Assembly: GCA_963169055.1 (NCBI GenBank) | Contig: CAUJFU010000082.1 | Coordinates: 1 to 9,955, forward strand | Direction: 5' to 3' | DNA: 9,955 nt | Source of the DNA: Myxococcota bacterium | GTDB lineage: Bacteria; Myxococcota_C; UBA6777 | Program-made: the position numbers and the translations under genes | The notes under the pieces: generated by a model | What the model was told of the DNA's origin: nothing | Database searches by the model: none | The model's input: the letters and a program-made list of their open reading frames with translations, nothing else | In this document: piece by piece, positions 1-7,536 of the stretch | Position numbering within the stretch: the stretch's first letter is position 1 | How the letters are laid out: the number at the start of each line of letters is the position of its first letter

Positions 1-3000
1 CGTTCAGACGAAGAGACCTTGCTCGGTGTAGCCGATCCCGGTTTGTAATTGTCCAACACCGCGAGATCTTCGCCCTCATCGGACGGGATCGTTGGGAGGG
101 GTGGAACCGATGCACTGGTCGCCGTTTTTGCAACGGATGGAGCCGATGCACTCGGCGCAGTTTGTTGCTCCGTTTCGACCAGCTTTGCCCAACGATCATC
201 TCCGCTGAGGTTAACGGCTCCAACCAACATCTGCCAGCGTTCGCCCGCGTTGCGGAACAAAGCGATCCCCATCCATCCCACCGACAGCATCGCCACAGAC
301 ACCGACGCGGAATACAACAAATGCACCCACGCCACAGGCAACAAGCTCGAACCAAACAGCAACGCCAAAAAGGCGAATGTCGCAAGTCGTAGCCGCTGAA
401 TCCCCTGTTGTAGCGGGCTTCCTAGAACCAACAGCACAACAAACATCACCAAAAACGCCGCCAGTTCCAAAGCCCATTGCAACCAAGGACTGCGGAAGGC
501 CACGTTGACACGGACGTTTCCAGAGCGCGACACAAACGCTTTGTATTCTGCACGGCGCGGGAACTGCGTAGACATCTCGCCCGCCGCCCCCACAAGCCCC
601 GAATATTCGCCCGATAACGTCCCCCAAAATCCACCATCCCACGCCGACACCCACAACGCCTCACGCAAGATCTGCCACATCCCACGCACATTCAAACGAT
701 GCCACATCGACGTATCGTAGGCCACATACGACGGATTCTTCGGCAGATGCAGACGCAACGTACTTCGCAACACAGGCGTGTCCATCAAGATCGGACCTTG
801 GTAAGCCAAACTTCCCGACCACTGATCCAATCGCGTCTTGTTGGGCAAGGCATGACGATAACGCACGATCAACGGAAAGACTTGACCGTCGTTTCGTTGC
901 ACCAGATCCACCAACAACTCACCCTTCGCATCCAACTCAAAACGATACCGATCGCGCTCGGCCACCCGCAAGGAAAGCACCTGCGCTCCTTGTGGCAGCT
1001 TGACCTTCAAAAACTGACGGCCTCGATTGCGGATCTGCGCCATCGCCAAGACTTGGACTTCGCCTTCCATATTGACTACCGCTTCGATGTGCATCACGGG
1101 AACCACCGCACTCAACACTTGTGCATAACGATGGCGGCGCAAGTAGATCTTTAAAGCAGGCGGTTCTTTTTCACGCGAACGCAACACCCGAGACACTTTG
1201 GTCCCTGACGCAAACGACGGGATATCCGACACATCCACTCGCGTGATCCCTCGCGTCTCTTCGTCTTGCAACGACAAACTCTCTTCTTTCTTCAACCCCC
1301 AATACACCTCTTGGCGCAAAGCCCCCGGGATCACAAACGAAGGCAACACCACATCGCGCAACGCTCCTACATCCATCGCCTTCTTGAAGGGGTAGGCGTA
1401 TGTGAACGATACCAAAAAATGCGCATCACGCGGGATGCGGCGATCCAACAACAAGGTATACGTTGTTTTGCCTTGCTTCTCTTCTTTGCGGGTTTCACGC
1501 ACGATCGTGGTGATCTGGATGCGCTTTGCCACTTCCGAAGACACCGTAAATTGAAGCTGTTTGGTCCCCGCAAAGCGCACCTGATAACGTAGCGTCCCTT
1601 CGATCCGATAACCGTCTTCGCGCAGTTGCACCGGCAACCAAGCCTGTGCTTCGATCGCCGTTGCTTTCCGACGCAGCTTGACTTTCCCCTCGGCAGGACG
1701 GCCCACATAACGAAACGCTTGGCGCAACGGATAACGACCACCATGCCCCAATGCCGCCACCTCGTCGATATCTTCAACCGACATCAACCCCTTCAAACCT
1801 TCGGTTTCAAGATCCAGATGGCGCGGCAACAACAAGCCCACCTCGCCGCGTTCGCTCTCTAATCCCAACGGCTCGATCAACGGAACCGCCAACGTATCCG
1901 CCAAGGCATGCTTTCGCTGCATCCGAAGGTGACAACGATGCACCAAACCGCTTTGGTAACGCACACGACCAAACAGCCGCTGCAAGGCTTGGAGCGAACG
2001 CGGACTCGTTAGCCGCTCGCGCAACAACCTCTCCGAAGCCCCGATCTGTTGCAATAGATCCCATCCCATCTGGTGTTTCAACGTTGCCCAAAGCTGGTTC
2101 GCTGACACTTGGCGGATCTGCACAGGCCCCCCGATCTTGTCCTTCAACGTCACCACCAAGATATCCTTCCCTTCGCGGTAATGATCTTCCATCGAAGGAC
2201 ACGTCACCTGCAACAGCTTCCAATCCGCAGGGATCCGAAAACGCAGGCGATCCACACCCGCTCGCTCGATCTGAAACGCCACATTTGTCCACAACATCGC
2301 TTGCTCTTCATCCAATTGAAGCTGATGAGCCACACGGCCCCGCAAGCGCGGCTGGATCTTTTCAAGCGTCACCGTCAAACCGTAATCGGTCGAGAGATAC
2401 GAAAAAGCCTGTTGGGGAGCGCTGGTCTTGTTGATGCGGGCGTATTCTTCGGGATCGATCTGGTTGACGCCTTGCTGTGCGGGGATCTTGATCTGCAACG
2501 CACCATCCACGCGCAATGCGATCCCTCCGTGTTGCCAAGCGGCACCCTCTACACGCACTTTCGGAATCTCCACTCGCTCGGGCGTCTTCGGCCAGATCTG
2601 CTCGAACTCCAAACGCAGGGACTGGCTGCCTTTCAACGTCTTTCGCCACAACAACACAAGAATCTGCGCGTCCTTGTGTTTGCGCGTGCGCCATCGCAAG
2701 AGCTGTCCTCCCGCATCCACCGAGATCAAACGATTTCCCGCCGGCAAATGGATCTCCGTCTTGTCCTGCCCCCCGCGCAAGATCCGCAGGCCGATATCTG
2801 CCCGCATCCGCAACGCCCCGTCACTCAACACGCAATCCAGTTGGGTTTGCGCCGACAAGATCGTCCGACTCCCCGTCTGGACCTGCTGGCGCGGAAACCA
2901 CCGCAACAACAAGCCACTTTGCGGACCCAACTGCAACGTCGCTGTCGCTTCGTCGCCCTTGCTCACCAATGGCGCAGCTTCTCCGTTGACGGACATCTGC

Positions 3001-3635
3001 AACCCTTTGCCTTGCACGCTGATCTGCAACTGTGTCTGTGGCGTCGGAGGGATCGAGATCTGCGCCTCTCGCCAACCGCCTTGGCGCTTTGCTTGGCCTT
3101 GAAACACCAAGTGCAGCTTGTGAACACCTGCTCCCTGTACCAACAAGTGCGGCGTTCCCCCCTGTCTTGCCGAAGAAAACAACAACGCGGGCTTTCCGTC
3201 GAGATGCGCTGTCCACAGCGGCAACCCTTGGAAAGGCAACGACACGCGCACCCACCCTTTGTCTCGCAACACACGCAGCGCGAGATCCGCCTCCAACAAC
3301 ACCTGCTCACCCTGCACACGCACCCGATACGTCGCGTGCGTCAACACCGCCGACACAGGCACTTGTTGAGAACGCTGTTTCTGCCAACGTTTCAGGATAT
3401 CCATCAACACGCGGTACTGCTCGCGTGAAAGAAACACCCCCTCCTCCTTCATCACTTGGCCGAGCCGATGATAAGGCACATACACTCGCACTTCTCGCAA
3501 CGTCTCAAGCTTCTCGCTGTTCGTCGGACGCGAAGACGGCCCACTCTCCGCCTTCACCACACCCACCGCACCCCACCATGACCCCAACAAGGCCAAAGCA
3601 CACCATAGACCGCACCACCGTCGTCTCTCAAGCAT
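1..3635 (-). CDS. Very large secreted/membrane-anchored envelope protein, family unnamed, C-terminus off the window
   Basis: Translating the minus strand from ATG 3635-3633 gives 1211 codons without a stop, still open at base 1. Residues 1-30 form a signal peptide (RRR n-region, hydrophobic WCALALLGSWWGAVGVV, then KA-ES). Residues 51-82 carry a VYVPYHRL...EEGVFLSREQY block. I associate this block with very large planctomycete and deltaproteobacterial exported proteins; that is memory, not a search. Residues of about 95-1045 look like beta-rich extracytoplasmic domains without recognisable catalytic motifs. Hydrophobic segments lie at about 1050-1072, 1084-1104 and 1105-1127, followed by an Ala/Ser/Pro-rich tail from about 1150. 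A GAGG ribosome-binding site ends 7 bases before the ATG. The frame is open upstream to a TGA inside the end of the epimerase gene, with no other usable start. The biochemical role is unknown; the protein is probably anchored in the inner membrane with a periplasmic body. Confidence 0.88.
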   Translation of the reverse strand, partial: MLERRRWCGLWCALALLGSWWGAVGVVKAESGPSSRPTNSEKLETLREVRVYVPYHRLGQVMKEEGVFLSREQYRVLMDILKRWQKQRSQQVPVSAVLTHATYRVRVQGEQVLLEADLALRVLRDKGWVRVSLPFQGLPLWTAHLDGKPALLFSSARQGGTPHLLVQGAGVHKLHLVFQGQAKRQGGWREAQISIPPTPQTQLQISVQGKGLQMSVNGEAAPLVSKGDEATATLQLGPQSGLLLRWFPRQQVQTGSRTILSAQTQLDCVLSDGALRMRADIGLRILRGGQDKTEIHLPAGNRLISVDAGGQLLRWRTRKHKDAQILVLLWRKTLKGSQSLRLEFEQIWPKTPERVEIPKVRVEGAAWQHGGIALRVDGALQIKIPAQQGVNQIDPEEYARINKTSAPQQAFSYLSTDYGLTVTLEKIQPRLRGRVAHQLQLDEEQAMLWTNVAFQIERAGVDRLRFRIPADWKLLQVTCPSMEDHYREGKDILVVTLKDKIGGPVQIRQVSANQLWATLKHQMGWDLLQQIGASERLLRERLTSPRSLQALQRLFGRVRYQSGLVHRCHLRMQRKHALADTLAVPLIEPLGLESERGEVGLLLPRHLDLETEGLKGLMSVEDIDEVAALGHGGRYPLRQAFRYVGRPAEGKVKLRRKATAIEAQAWLPVQLREDGYRIEGTLRYQVRFAGTKQLQFTVSSEVAKRIQITTIVRETRKEEKQGKTTYTLLLDRRIPRDAHFLVSFTYAYPFKKAMDVGALRDVVLPSFVIPGALRQEVYWGLKKEESLSLQDEETRGITRVDVSDIPSFASGTKVSRVLRSREKEPPALKIYLRRHRYAQVLSAVVPVMHIEAVVNMEGEVQVLAMAQIRNRGRQFLKVKLPQGAQVLSLRVAERDRYRFELDAKGELLVDLVQRNDGQVFPLIVRYRHALPNKTRLDQWSGSLAYQGPILMDTPVLRSTLRLHLPKNPSYVAYDTSMWHRLNVRGMWQILREALWVSAWDGGFWGTLSGEYSGLVGAAGEMSTQFPRRAEYKAFVSRSGNVRVNVAFRSPWLQWALELAAFLVMFVVLLVLGSPLQQGIQRLRLATFAFLALLFGSSLLPVAWVHLLYSASVSVAMLSVGWMGIALFRNAGERWQMLVGAVNLSGDDRWAKLVETEQQTAPSASAPSVAKTATSASVPPLPTIPSDEGEDLAVLDNYKPGSATPSKVSSSE

Positions 3636-3671
3636 CCTCTTCCCTCGCTTCTTTGCTAGGTTGTTTTGCCA

Positions 3672-3696
3672 AACACAGATCGGTATAACACAGATC
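3672..3696. repeat. 10-bp direct repeat upstream of the large envelope gene
   Basis: Two identical copies of AACACAGATC (3672-3681 and 3687-3696, plus-strand reading) are separated by GGTAT, giving a 15-base period. They end 37 bases upstream of the ATG at 3635, inside the 124-base gap after the epimerase gene. On the minus strand the first-read copy runs into TGTTATACC, which resembles a weak extended -10 element. Direct repeats in this place can be binding sites for a transcription factor, but no known operator is matched, and chance or local duplication is also possible. Confidence 0.4.
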
Positions 3697-3759
3697 CCAC
3701 CCCAAACGCATCCCCCAAAAAAACGATCTAACTCCGCTCTTCTCCGATGTCCTTGTGGC

Positions 3760-4794
3760 TTAATTTCGCCCCATCATCTCGGCATCTTCAGCGTAAAAAT
3801 CCAGATACCACGCCACAAACCGCCGCACGCCCTCTCGAATCGATGTCGCAGGCTGAAACTGCGTCACTGCCGCAAGCTCCGAGGCATCTGCGTACGTCGC
3901 AGGAACATCGCCGGGCTGGATCGGCAACAGCTCCTTTTGGGCTTTCTTGCCAAGCGTCTCTTCGAGCGCTTCGATCATCTCCAACAAACGAACAGGTTGG
4001 TTGTTGCCGATATTAAACAGACGATACGGTGCGGAACTTTTGGCAGGATCGGGATGTTGCGTAGAAAAAGCAGGGTTGGGTTGCGCAGGGTGATCGAGCA
4101 AACGAACGATGCCTTCGACGATATCATCCACATAGGTAAAATCGCGTTGCATATCGCCGTGATTGAAGACTTGGATCGGTTTTCCCGACATGATGGCGCG
4201 TGTGAACAAAAACAACGCCATATCGGGCCTTCCCCAAGGGCCGTACACCGTAAAGAATCGCAAACCTGACGTCGGGATCTGGTAGAGATGACTGTACGCG
4301 TGGGCCATCAACTCGTTGGCTCGCTTTGTGGCTGCGTAAAGGCTCACAGGATGGGACACATCGTGATGTTCTGAAAACGGCATCGCCGTATTCATCCCAT
4401 ACACCGAGCTTGACGAAGCGTACAACAAGTGCTTGACGGGATGATGACGGCATCCTTCGAGGATATGCAAAAAACCCATCATATTGCTGTCGATGTAGGT
4501 GTAGGGATCGCGCAACGAATGACGCACACCGGCTTGTGCCGCAAGATGGATCACATACGTGGGCTGCTGTTGCGCAAAGATCCGCTCCATCACCTCGCGC
4601 TCGCACAGATCGTTGCGAAAAAATGTAAAGCCCTCAAATCCCCGCAAATGCCCAAGCCTCGCTTCTTTTAAACGCACATCGTAATAGGCATTTACGTTGT
4701 CGAGTCCGATCACTTCGTCCCCCCGCGCAAGCAACCGCAAACTCACATGATACCCAATAAACCCCGCAACTCCCGTCACAAAGATACGTGCCAC
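3760..4794 (-). CDS. UDP-glucuronate / UDP-N-acetylglucosaminuronate 4-epimerase (CapI-type, extended SDR)
   Basis: This 344-residue cytoplasmic NAD-dependent epimerase of the extended short-chain dehydrogenase family inverts C4 of a UDP-uronic acid. The Rossmann motif GVAGFIG is at residues 8-14, LDNVNAYYDV at 31-40 and HLAAQAGVRHSL at 83-94. The catalytic serine lies in SSSSVYG (127-133), and Tyr153/Lys157 are in SLYAATK. LRFFTVYGPWGRPDMALF (178-195), RDFTYVDDIVEG (217-228) and QPGDVPATYAD (293-303) follow. This set is characteristic of CapI-type UDP-glucuronate 4-epimerases rather than GalE, and the length is normal (about 335-345). The neighbouring N-acetylhexosamine-type dehydrogenase makes a UDP-HexNAcA substrate also possible. 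The start is GTG, with AAGGAG six bases upstream. The gene follows the dehydrogenase on the same strand after 109 bases. Confidence 0.92.
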   Translation of the reverse strand: MARIFVTGVAGFIGYHVSLRLLARGDEVIGLDNVNAYYDVRLKEARLGHLRGFEGFTFFRNDLCEREVMERIFAQQQPTYVIHLAAQAGVRHSLRDPYTYIDSNMMGFLHILEGCRHHPVKHLLYASSSSVYGMNTAMPFSEHHDVSHPVSLYAATKRANELMAHAYSHLYQIPTSGLRFFTVYGPWGRPDMALFLFTRAIMSGKPIQVFNHGDMQRDFTYVDDIVEGIVRLLDHPAQPNPAFSTQHPDPAKSSAPYRLFNIGNNQPVRLLEMIEALEETLGKKAQKELLPIQPGDVPATYADASELAAVTQFQPATSIREGVRRFVAWYLDFYAEDAEMMGRN

Positions 4795-4800
4795 ATTCCA

Positions 4801-4806
4801 CTCCTT
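4801..4806 (-). promoter_or_regulatory. Ribosome-binding site AAGGAG that fixes a GTG start for the epimerase
   Basis: On the minus strand AAGGAG (4806-4801) is followed by TGGAAT and then GTG at 4794-4792. An out-of-frame ATG overlaps the GTG but reaches a stop within seven codons. The six-base spacing and the N-terminal MARIFVTGVAGFIG beginning right at the GTG support the non-ATG start. Confidence 0.75.
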
Positions 4807-4903
4807 GACCTTGCGTTGGCCTTTTATACAAACACACCATCGGACGATCTACCCTCAAACACCCGATTGGCCGACATTTTGGAACACTCACTTTGGGAGC
4901 TTC

Positions 4904-6181
4904 TTAAAGACTCCAATAACGAAAACCTGTCGGGACTTGGTGAGGTCTCAAGATCGACTTGATATCGCCGATCACACCACCCGCATTCAGTCCCGCAAAC
5001 AGTTGCGCAACGGGCATCTCTCGAAACATCCGATGCGCCACCGCCAAGATCACACCATCCAGATCTCTCATCTCTTCCCAACCCACCAACGAGACACCGT
5101 ACTCTTCCATCGCTTCATGTGCGTTGGCGGTCGGATCGAACACCAGCGTTTTGACCCCAAATTCCTGCAATTCATGAAGAATATCAGGCACGCGGCTGTT
5201 GCGCAGATCTGTCACATCTTCTTTAAAGGTCAAGCCCAGTACTCCGATACGCTTTCCCGCAGGGGCCAGCCCTGAACGCACCATCGTCTTGATCATCCGT
5301 TGCGCAACATACGCCCCCATGCCGTCATTGATCCGACGCCCCGCCAAGATCACCGCTGGATGATAACCTGTCGCCTCCGCCTTCGCCGTCAAATAATACG
5401 GATCCACACCGATACAATGCCCCCCCACCAGACCGGGGCGGAAAGGCAAAAAGTTCCATTTGGTCCCCGCTGCCTCCAACACGTCCGTGGTTCGGATGTC
5501 GAGACGTTCAAAGATCAGCGCAAGCTCGTTCATCAACGCGATATTGAGATCGCGCTGCACGTTTTCGATCACCTTGGCTGCTTCCGCCACTTTGATCGAA
5601 GAAGCCCGATGCAAACCGGCCTTCACAAATGCCCCATACACCGAGGCCACACGCTCAAGCGTTTCCTGATCTTCTCCTGCCACGATCTTCACAACCCGCT
5701 CTAGCGTATGTTGCCGATCTCCCGGATTGATCCGCTCTGGCGAGTAGCCTAGCTTAAAATCGCTTCGCGAAAGACCCGATACACGCGCCAAGATCGGACC
5801 ACAGATATCCTCGGTCACACCGGGATACACCGTCGACTCGTACACCACCACATCGCCTTTTTTGAGATAACGCCCTACGGTTTCCGAGGCTTTCTCGACG
5901 ATGCTCAAGTCTGGGTTGCGATCGGAATCGATCGGTGTCGGCACAGTCACAATAAAAAAAGTACACTCTCGCATCTGTTCAGGATCGATCGTGAATTGGA
6001 TCGCAAGATCGCGCAGACTTTCGGAATCCACTTCGCCCGTCCGATCCACACCGCGCCGCAATTCTTCGATGCGGCTCTTTTGGATATCAAACCCCACCGT
6101 CCGAGAAAAATGACGTGCGCATGCCACCGCCACAGGAAGCCCCACATAACCCAATCCCACCACAGCAATCTTTTCCGACAT
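4904..6181 (-). CDS. tviB: UDP-N-acetyl-D-glucosamine/galactosamine 6-dehydrogenase (TviB/WbpO/CapL subgroup)
   Basis: This 425-residue cytoplasmic NAD-dependent nucleotide-sugar dehydrogenase oxidises C6 of a UDP-hexose to the carboxylate in two steps. The N-terminal Rossmann fold has GLGYVG (9-14) and FDI (31-33). TVPTPID (79-85), ESTVYPG (115-121) and YSPERINPGD (146-155) follow. The central helix carries EAAKVIENVQRDLNIA (200-215). The catalytic Cys256 lies in LVGGHCIGVDPYYL (251-264), preceded by TKWNFLPFRPG (240-250). AGRRINDGMGAYV (280-292) and GLTFKEDVTDLRNSRV (316-331) complete the signature. These blocks match the TviB/WbpO subgroup much better than UDP-glucose dehydrogenases of the Ugd type or WbpA, so UDP-GlcNAc or UDP-GalNAc is the expected substrate. 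That is inference, and the symbol marks the subgroup only. ATG 6181 has a duplicated AAGGTA stretch upstream. The product would feed the adjacent epimerase. Confidence 0.93.
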   Translation of the reverse strand: MSEKIAVVGLGYVGLPVAVACARHFSRTVGFDIQKSRIEELRRGVDRTGEVDSESLRDLAIQFTIDPEQMRECTFFIVTVPTPIDSDRNPDLSIVEKASETVGRYLKKGDVVVYESTVYPGVTEDICGPILARVSGLSRSDFKLGYSPERINPGDRQHTLERVVKIVAGEDQETLERVASVYGAFVKAGLHRASSIKVAEAAKVIENVQRDLNIALMNELALIFERLDIRTTDVLEAAGTKWNFLPFRPGLVGGHCIGVDPYYLTAKAEATGYHPAVILAGRRINDGMGAYVAQRMIKTMVRSGLAPAGKRIGVLGLTFKEDVTDLRNSRVPDILHELQEFGVKTLVFDPTANAHEAMEEYGVSLVGWEEMRDLDGVILAVAHRMFREMPVAQLFAGLNAGGVIGDIKSILRPHQVPTGFRYWSL

Positions 6182-6207
6182 CGTTTACCTTACCTTTGTC
6201 TTTTCTC

Positions 6208-6248
6208 ACACCTCTCCCTTTGCGCAAGCTCCGCGCAAAGTGAGGTGT
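6208..6248. other. Two-part inverted repeat / hairpin in the leader of the dehydrogenase gene
   Basis: Plus-strand arms ACACCTC (6208-6214) and GAGGTGT (6242-6248) pair perfectly. Inside them CTTTGCGC (6218-6225) pairs perfectly with GCGCAAAG (6233-6240), leaving a 7-base loop AAGCTCC. The only asymmetry is TCC (6215-6217) against T (6241). This makes a 15-bp stem in total, in the 145-base gap between the methyltransferase stop and the dehydrogenase start, 27 bases from that ATG. On the plus strand it is followed by TGTTTTGT; on the minus (coding) strand no U-run follows. It is therefore not a classical terminator for the upstream methyltransferase. A leader structure, a transcript-stability element or a dispersed repeat are all possible. 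Confidence 0.7.
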
Positions 6249-6326
6249 TGTTTTGTCTGAACCCTGCGCTTTTACGACCCATCGCACGTCTTAGCACACC
6301 CCAGCACGCACCCCAACACCTTTCCA

Positions 6327-7136
6327 TCAAAACAACGGATCATGCCCAAGTGCTTGCGCTTCGAGCGTCGGGATCCGATACTCGCGCCGCGCCACCAAGA
6401 TCAACCGCGAAGCCTCCAGATCATACGCAGCCCCCTCCAGATCCCCATACACTTCCAAGCTAATAAACCCACACTGTTTGCACATATCGCTCAACTCTGC
6501 TGCCGAATATAGCTGCATATCCCATGTGAATTCACGTGCCTCTGCGCCATTGATCACGATCCAACGGTTGTTGAGCGAACGCCACGCATCCATCACACGA
6601 CGCTCCTCCAACAAATACACACCCCCTTCTTCGCTCCAACTGCGCGCAACAAAATGCCGAACCAACAACTCTTTCCCCAACAAGTCCATCAATAGCTGTC
6701 CCCCCGGGCGCAGCGAATTGTGCATATTCTTGAGGGTCTTGAAATTCTCCCTTGGGTCCGCAAAATAACCAAAACTCGAAAACAAATTCAGCACCGCATG
6801 AAAACGACCCGGGCGAACAAACCCGCGCATATCGCCTTGCACAACCTCCAACGACAACCCTTCGGCATCCGCTTGCAGGCGCACCTTCTCCAAAAAACTC
6901 GCCGTCCGATCCACGCACGTCACCGCATATCCTCGACGCGCCAACTCCAACGCATGACGCCCCGGGCCACAAGCGACGTCCAAGATCTGCGCTCCTTCGG
7001 GCAAATTCAACAACGCCAACATCTGTGTCACTTCTTGCTCTGCGCGCTCCCATCGCTGCGCCGAAAACAACACCGGCGATACCGCTTCCCAAAATGCATC
7101 GTCCTCATGCCACCTCTTCTCGCTACCACTGCTCAT
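6327..7136 (-). CDS. Class I SAM-dependent methyltransferase, substrate unknown
   Basis: With the ATG at 7136-7134 the protein has 269 residues. Motif I is LDVACGPGRHALELARRGY (52-70), an acidic residue ends the second strand at CVD (74-76), and QGDMR lies at 100-104. VLNLFSSFGYFAD (115-127) stands in the post-motif IV position and LRPGG (142-146) before strand 5. This is the Methyltransf_11/25-type small-molecule methyltransferase layout, with no extra domain. Candidate acceptors are a sugar nucleotide, a polysaccharide or an unrelated metabolite; the sequence does not decide. The frame extends upstream to a TTG at 7202. I prefer the ATG because GGGAG lies nine bases before it and the extra 22 residues are a Lys/Arg-rich stretch outside the fold. 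It is the first gene of the minus-strand group and is separated from the dehydrogenase by 145 bases. Confidence 0.85.
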   Translation of the reverse strand: MSSGSEKRWHEDDAFWEAVSPVLFSAQRWERAEQEVTQMLALLNLPEGAQILDVACGPGRHALELARRGYAVTCVDRTASFLEKVRLQADAEGLSLEVVQGDMRGFVRPGRFHAVLNLFSSFGYFADPRENFKTLKNMHNSLRPGGQLLMDLLGKELLVRHFVARSWSEEGGVYLLEERRVMDAWRSLNNRWIVINGAEAREFTWDMQLYSAAELSDMCKQCGFISLEVYGDLEGAAYDLEASRLILVARREYRIPTLEAQALGHDPLF

Positions 7137-7524
7137 CGCTTTTTTCTCCCAAGCTGCTTTCGGGTGCTGTTTTCTCTCGAATCTTTTTTGTGGCCCACGC
7201 AAGCGCCAAGTCTGCCCGAAGCCACGCCATCAACGCAACCCCCGCTGCCCTCCAACACGCCCGCCCTCGACGACCACCTCGCCTTGCAGAACCACAACAC
7301 CTTCGCTACAGTACCCTTCACACAAACGCGGCGCTTTCTCTTCTTCTCGCGGTCTGCACCAAGTTCACCGTTCTCACCCCATCCACCCACCACCGCGTTT
7401 CATTCTCTGACCCTTGCCACCGAGTTCTCCGCAAGGTGTGTACTCTCAACCAAACCCAGCCGCACACGCACACCTCACCCGCCGAGACTCGAACAAACAT
7501 AGACTCCCCAAACCTCTAGCCCCC
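7137..7524. promoter_or_regulatory. Divergent intergenic region between the methyltransferase and the lipoprotein
   Basis: About 390 bases lie between two start regions facing away from each other, so both promoters should be here. The plus strand is very rich in C and A and poor in G, which leaves several frames open by composition. None of the translations resembles a protein: they are rich in Pro, Ser, Thr and Arg, with no hydrophobic core pattern. Apart from one weak sigma-70-like pair at 7284-7312 I see no operator, riboswitch or terminator. Confidence 0.6.
7284..7312 (+). promoter_or_regulatory. Weak candidate sigma-70-type promoter for the lipoprotein gene
   Basis: TTGCAG (7284-7289) and TACAGT (7307-7312) are separated by exactly 17 bases. 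TACAGT matches four of six positions of TATAAT, and TTGCAG keeps the TTG of the -35 box. It would give a leader of roughly 220 bases before the lipoprotein start. With composition this skewed, such a match can arise by chance. Confidence 0.22.
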
Positions 7525-7526
7525 AT

Positions 7527-7532
7527 GAGGTG
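7527..7532 (+). promoter_or_regulatory. Ribosome-binding site GAGGTG that favours a GTG start for the lipoprotein
   Basis: GAGGTG is a six-base match to the anti-Shine-Dalgarno complement AGGAGGTGATC. It overlaps an ATG at 7525 and puts the GTG at 7537 at normal spacing (six bases after GAGG). The ATG itself is preceded by a pyrimidine-rich stretch (CCTCTAGCCCCC) with no binding site. Starting at 7525 would add only MRWI. Confidence 0.55.
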
Positions 7533-7536
7533 GATC

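Noticed and set aside
2109-3428. A 439-codon plus-strand frame (and shorter ones at 1751-2434, 3032-3688) opposite the large envelope gene
   Set aside because: The products are extremely rich in Gln, Arg, His, Pro and Leu with no domain pattern. The opposite strand carries a 1211-codon frame with signal peptide and membrane segments, so these are antisense shadows.
3714-3723. A T-run on the minus strand after the epimerase as a rho-independent terminator
   Set aside because: No adequate stem precedes the run of T; the purine-rich sequence before it does not fold on itself.
4823-4828. TATAAA on the minus strand before the epimerase as a -10 box
   Set aside because: No acceptable -35 element lies 16-18 bases upstream (a TTGAGG is 24 bases away), so it is not listed as a promoter.
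7133-7393. A small 86-codon minus-strand frame upstream of the methyltransferase
   Set aside because: It is low-complexity and basic, overlaps the methyltransferase start region, and lacks a clear ribosome-binding site.
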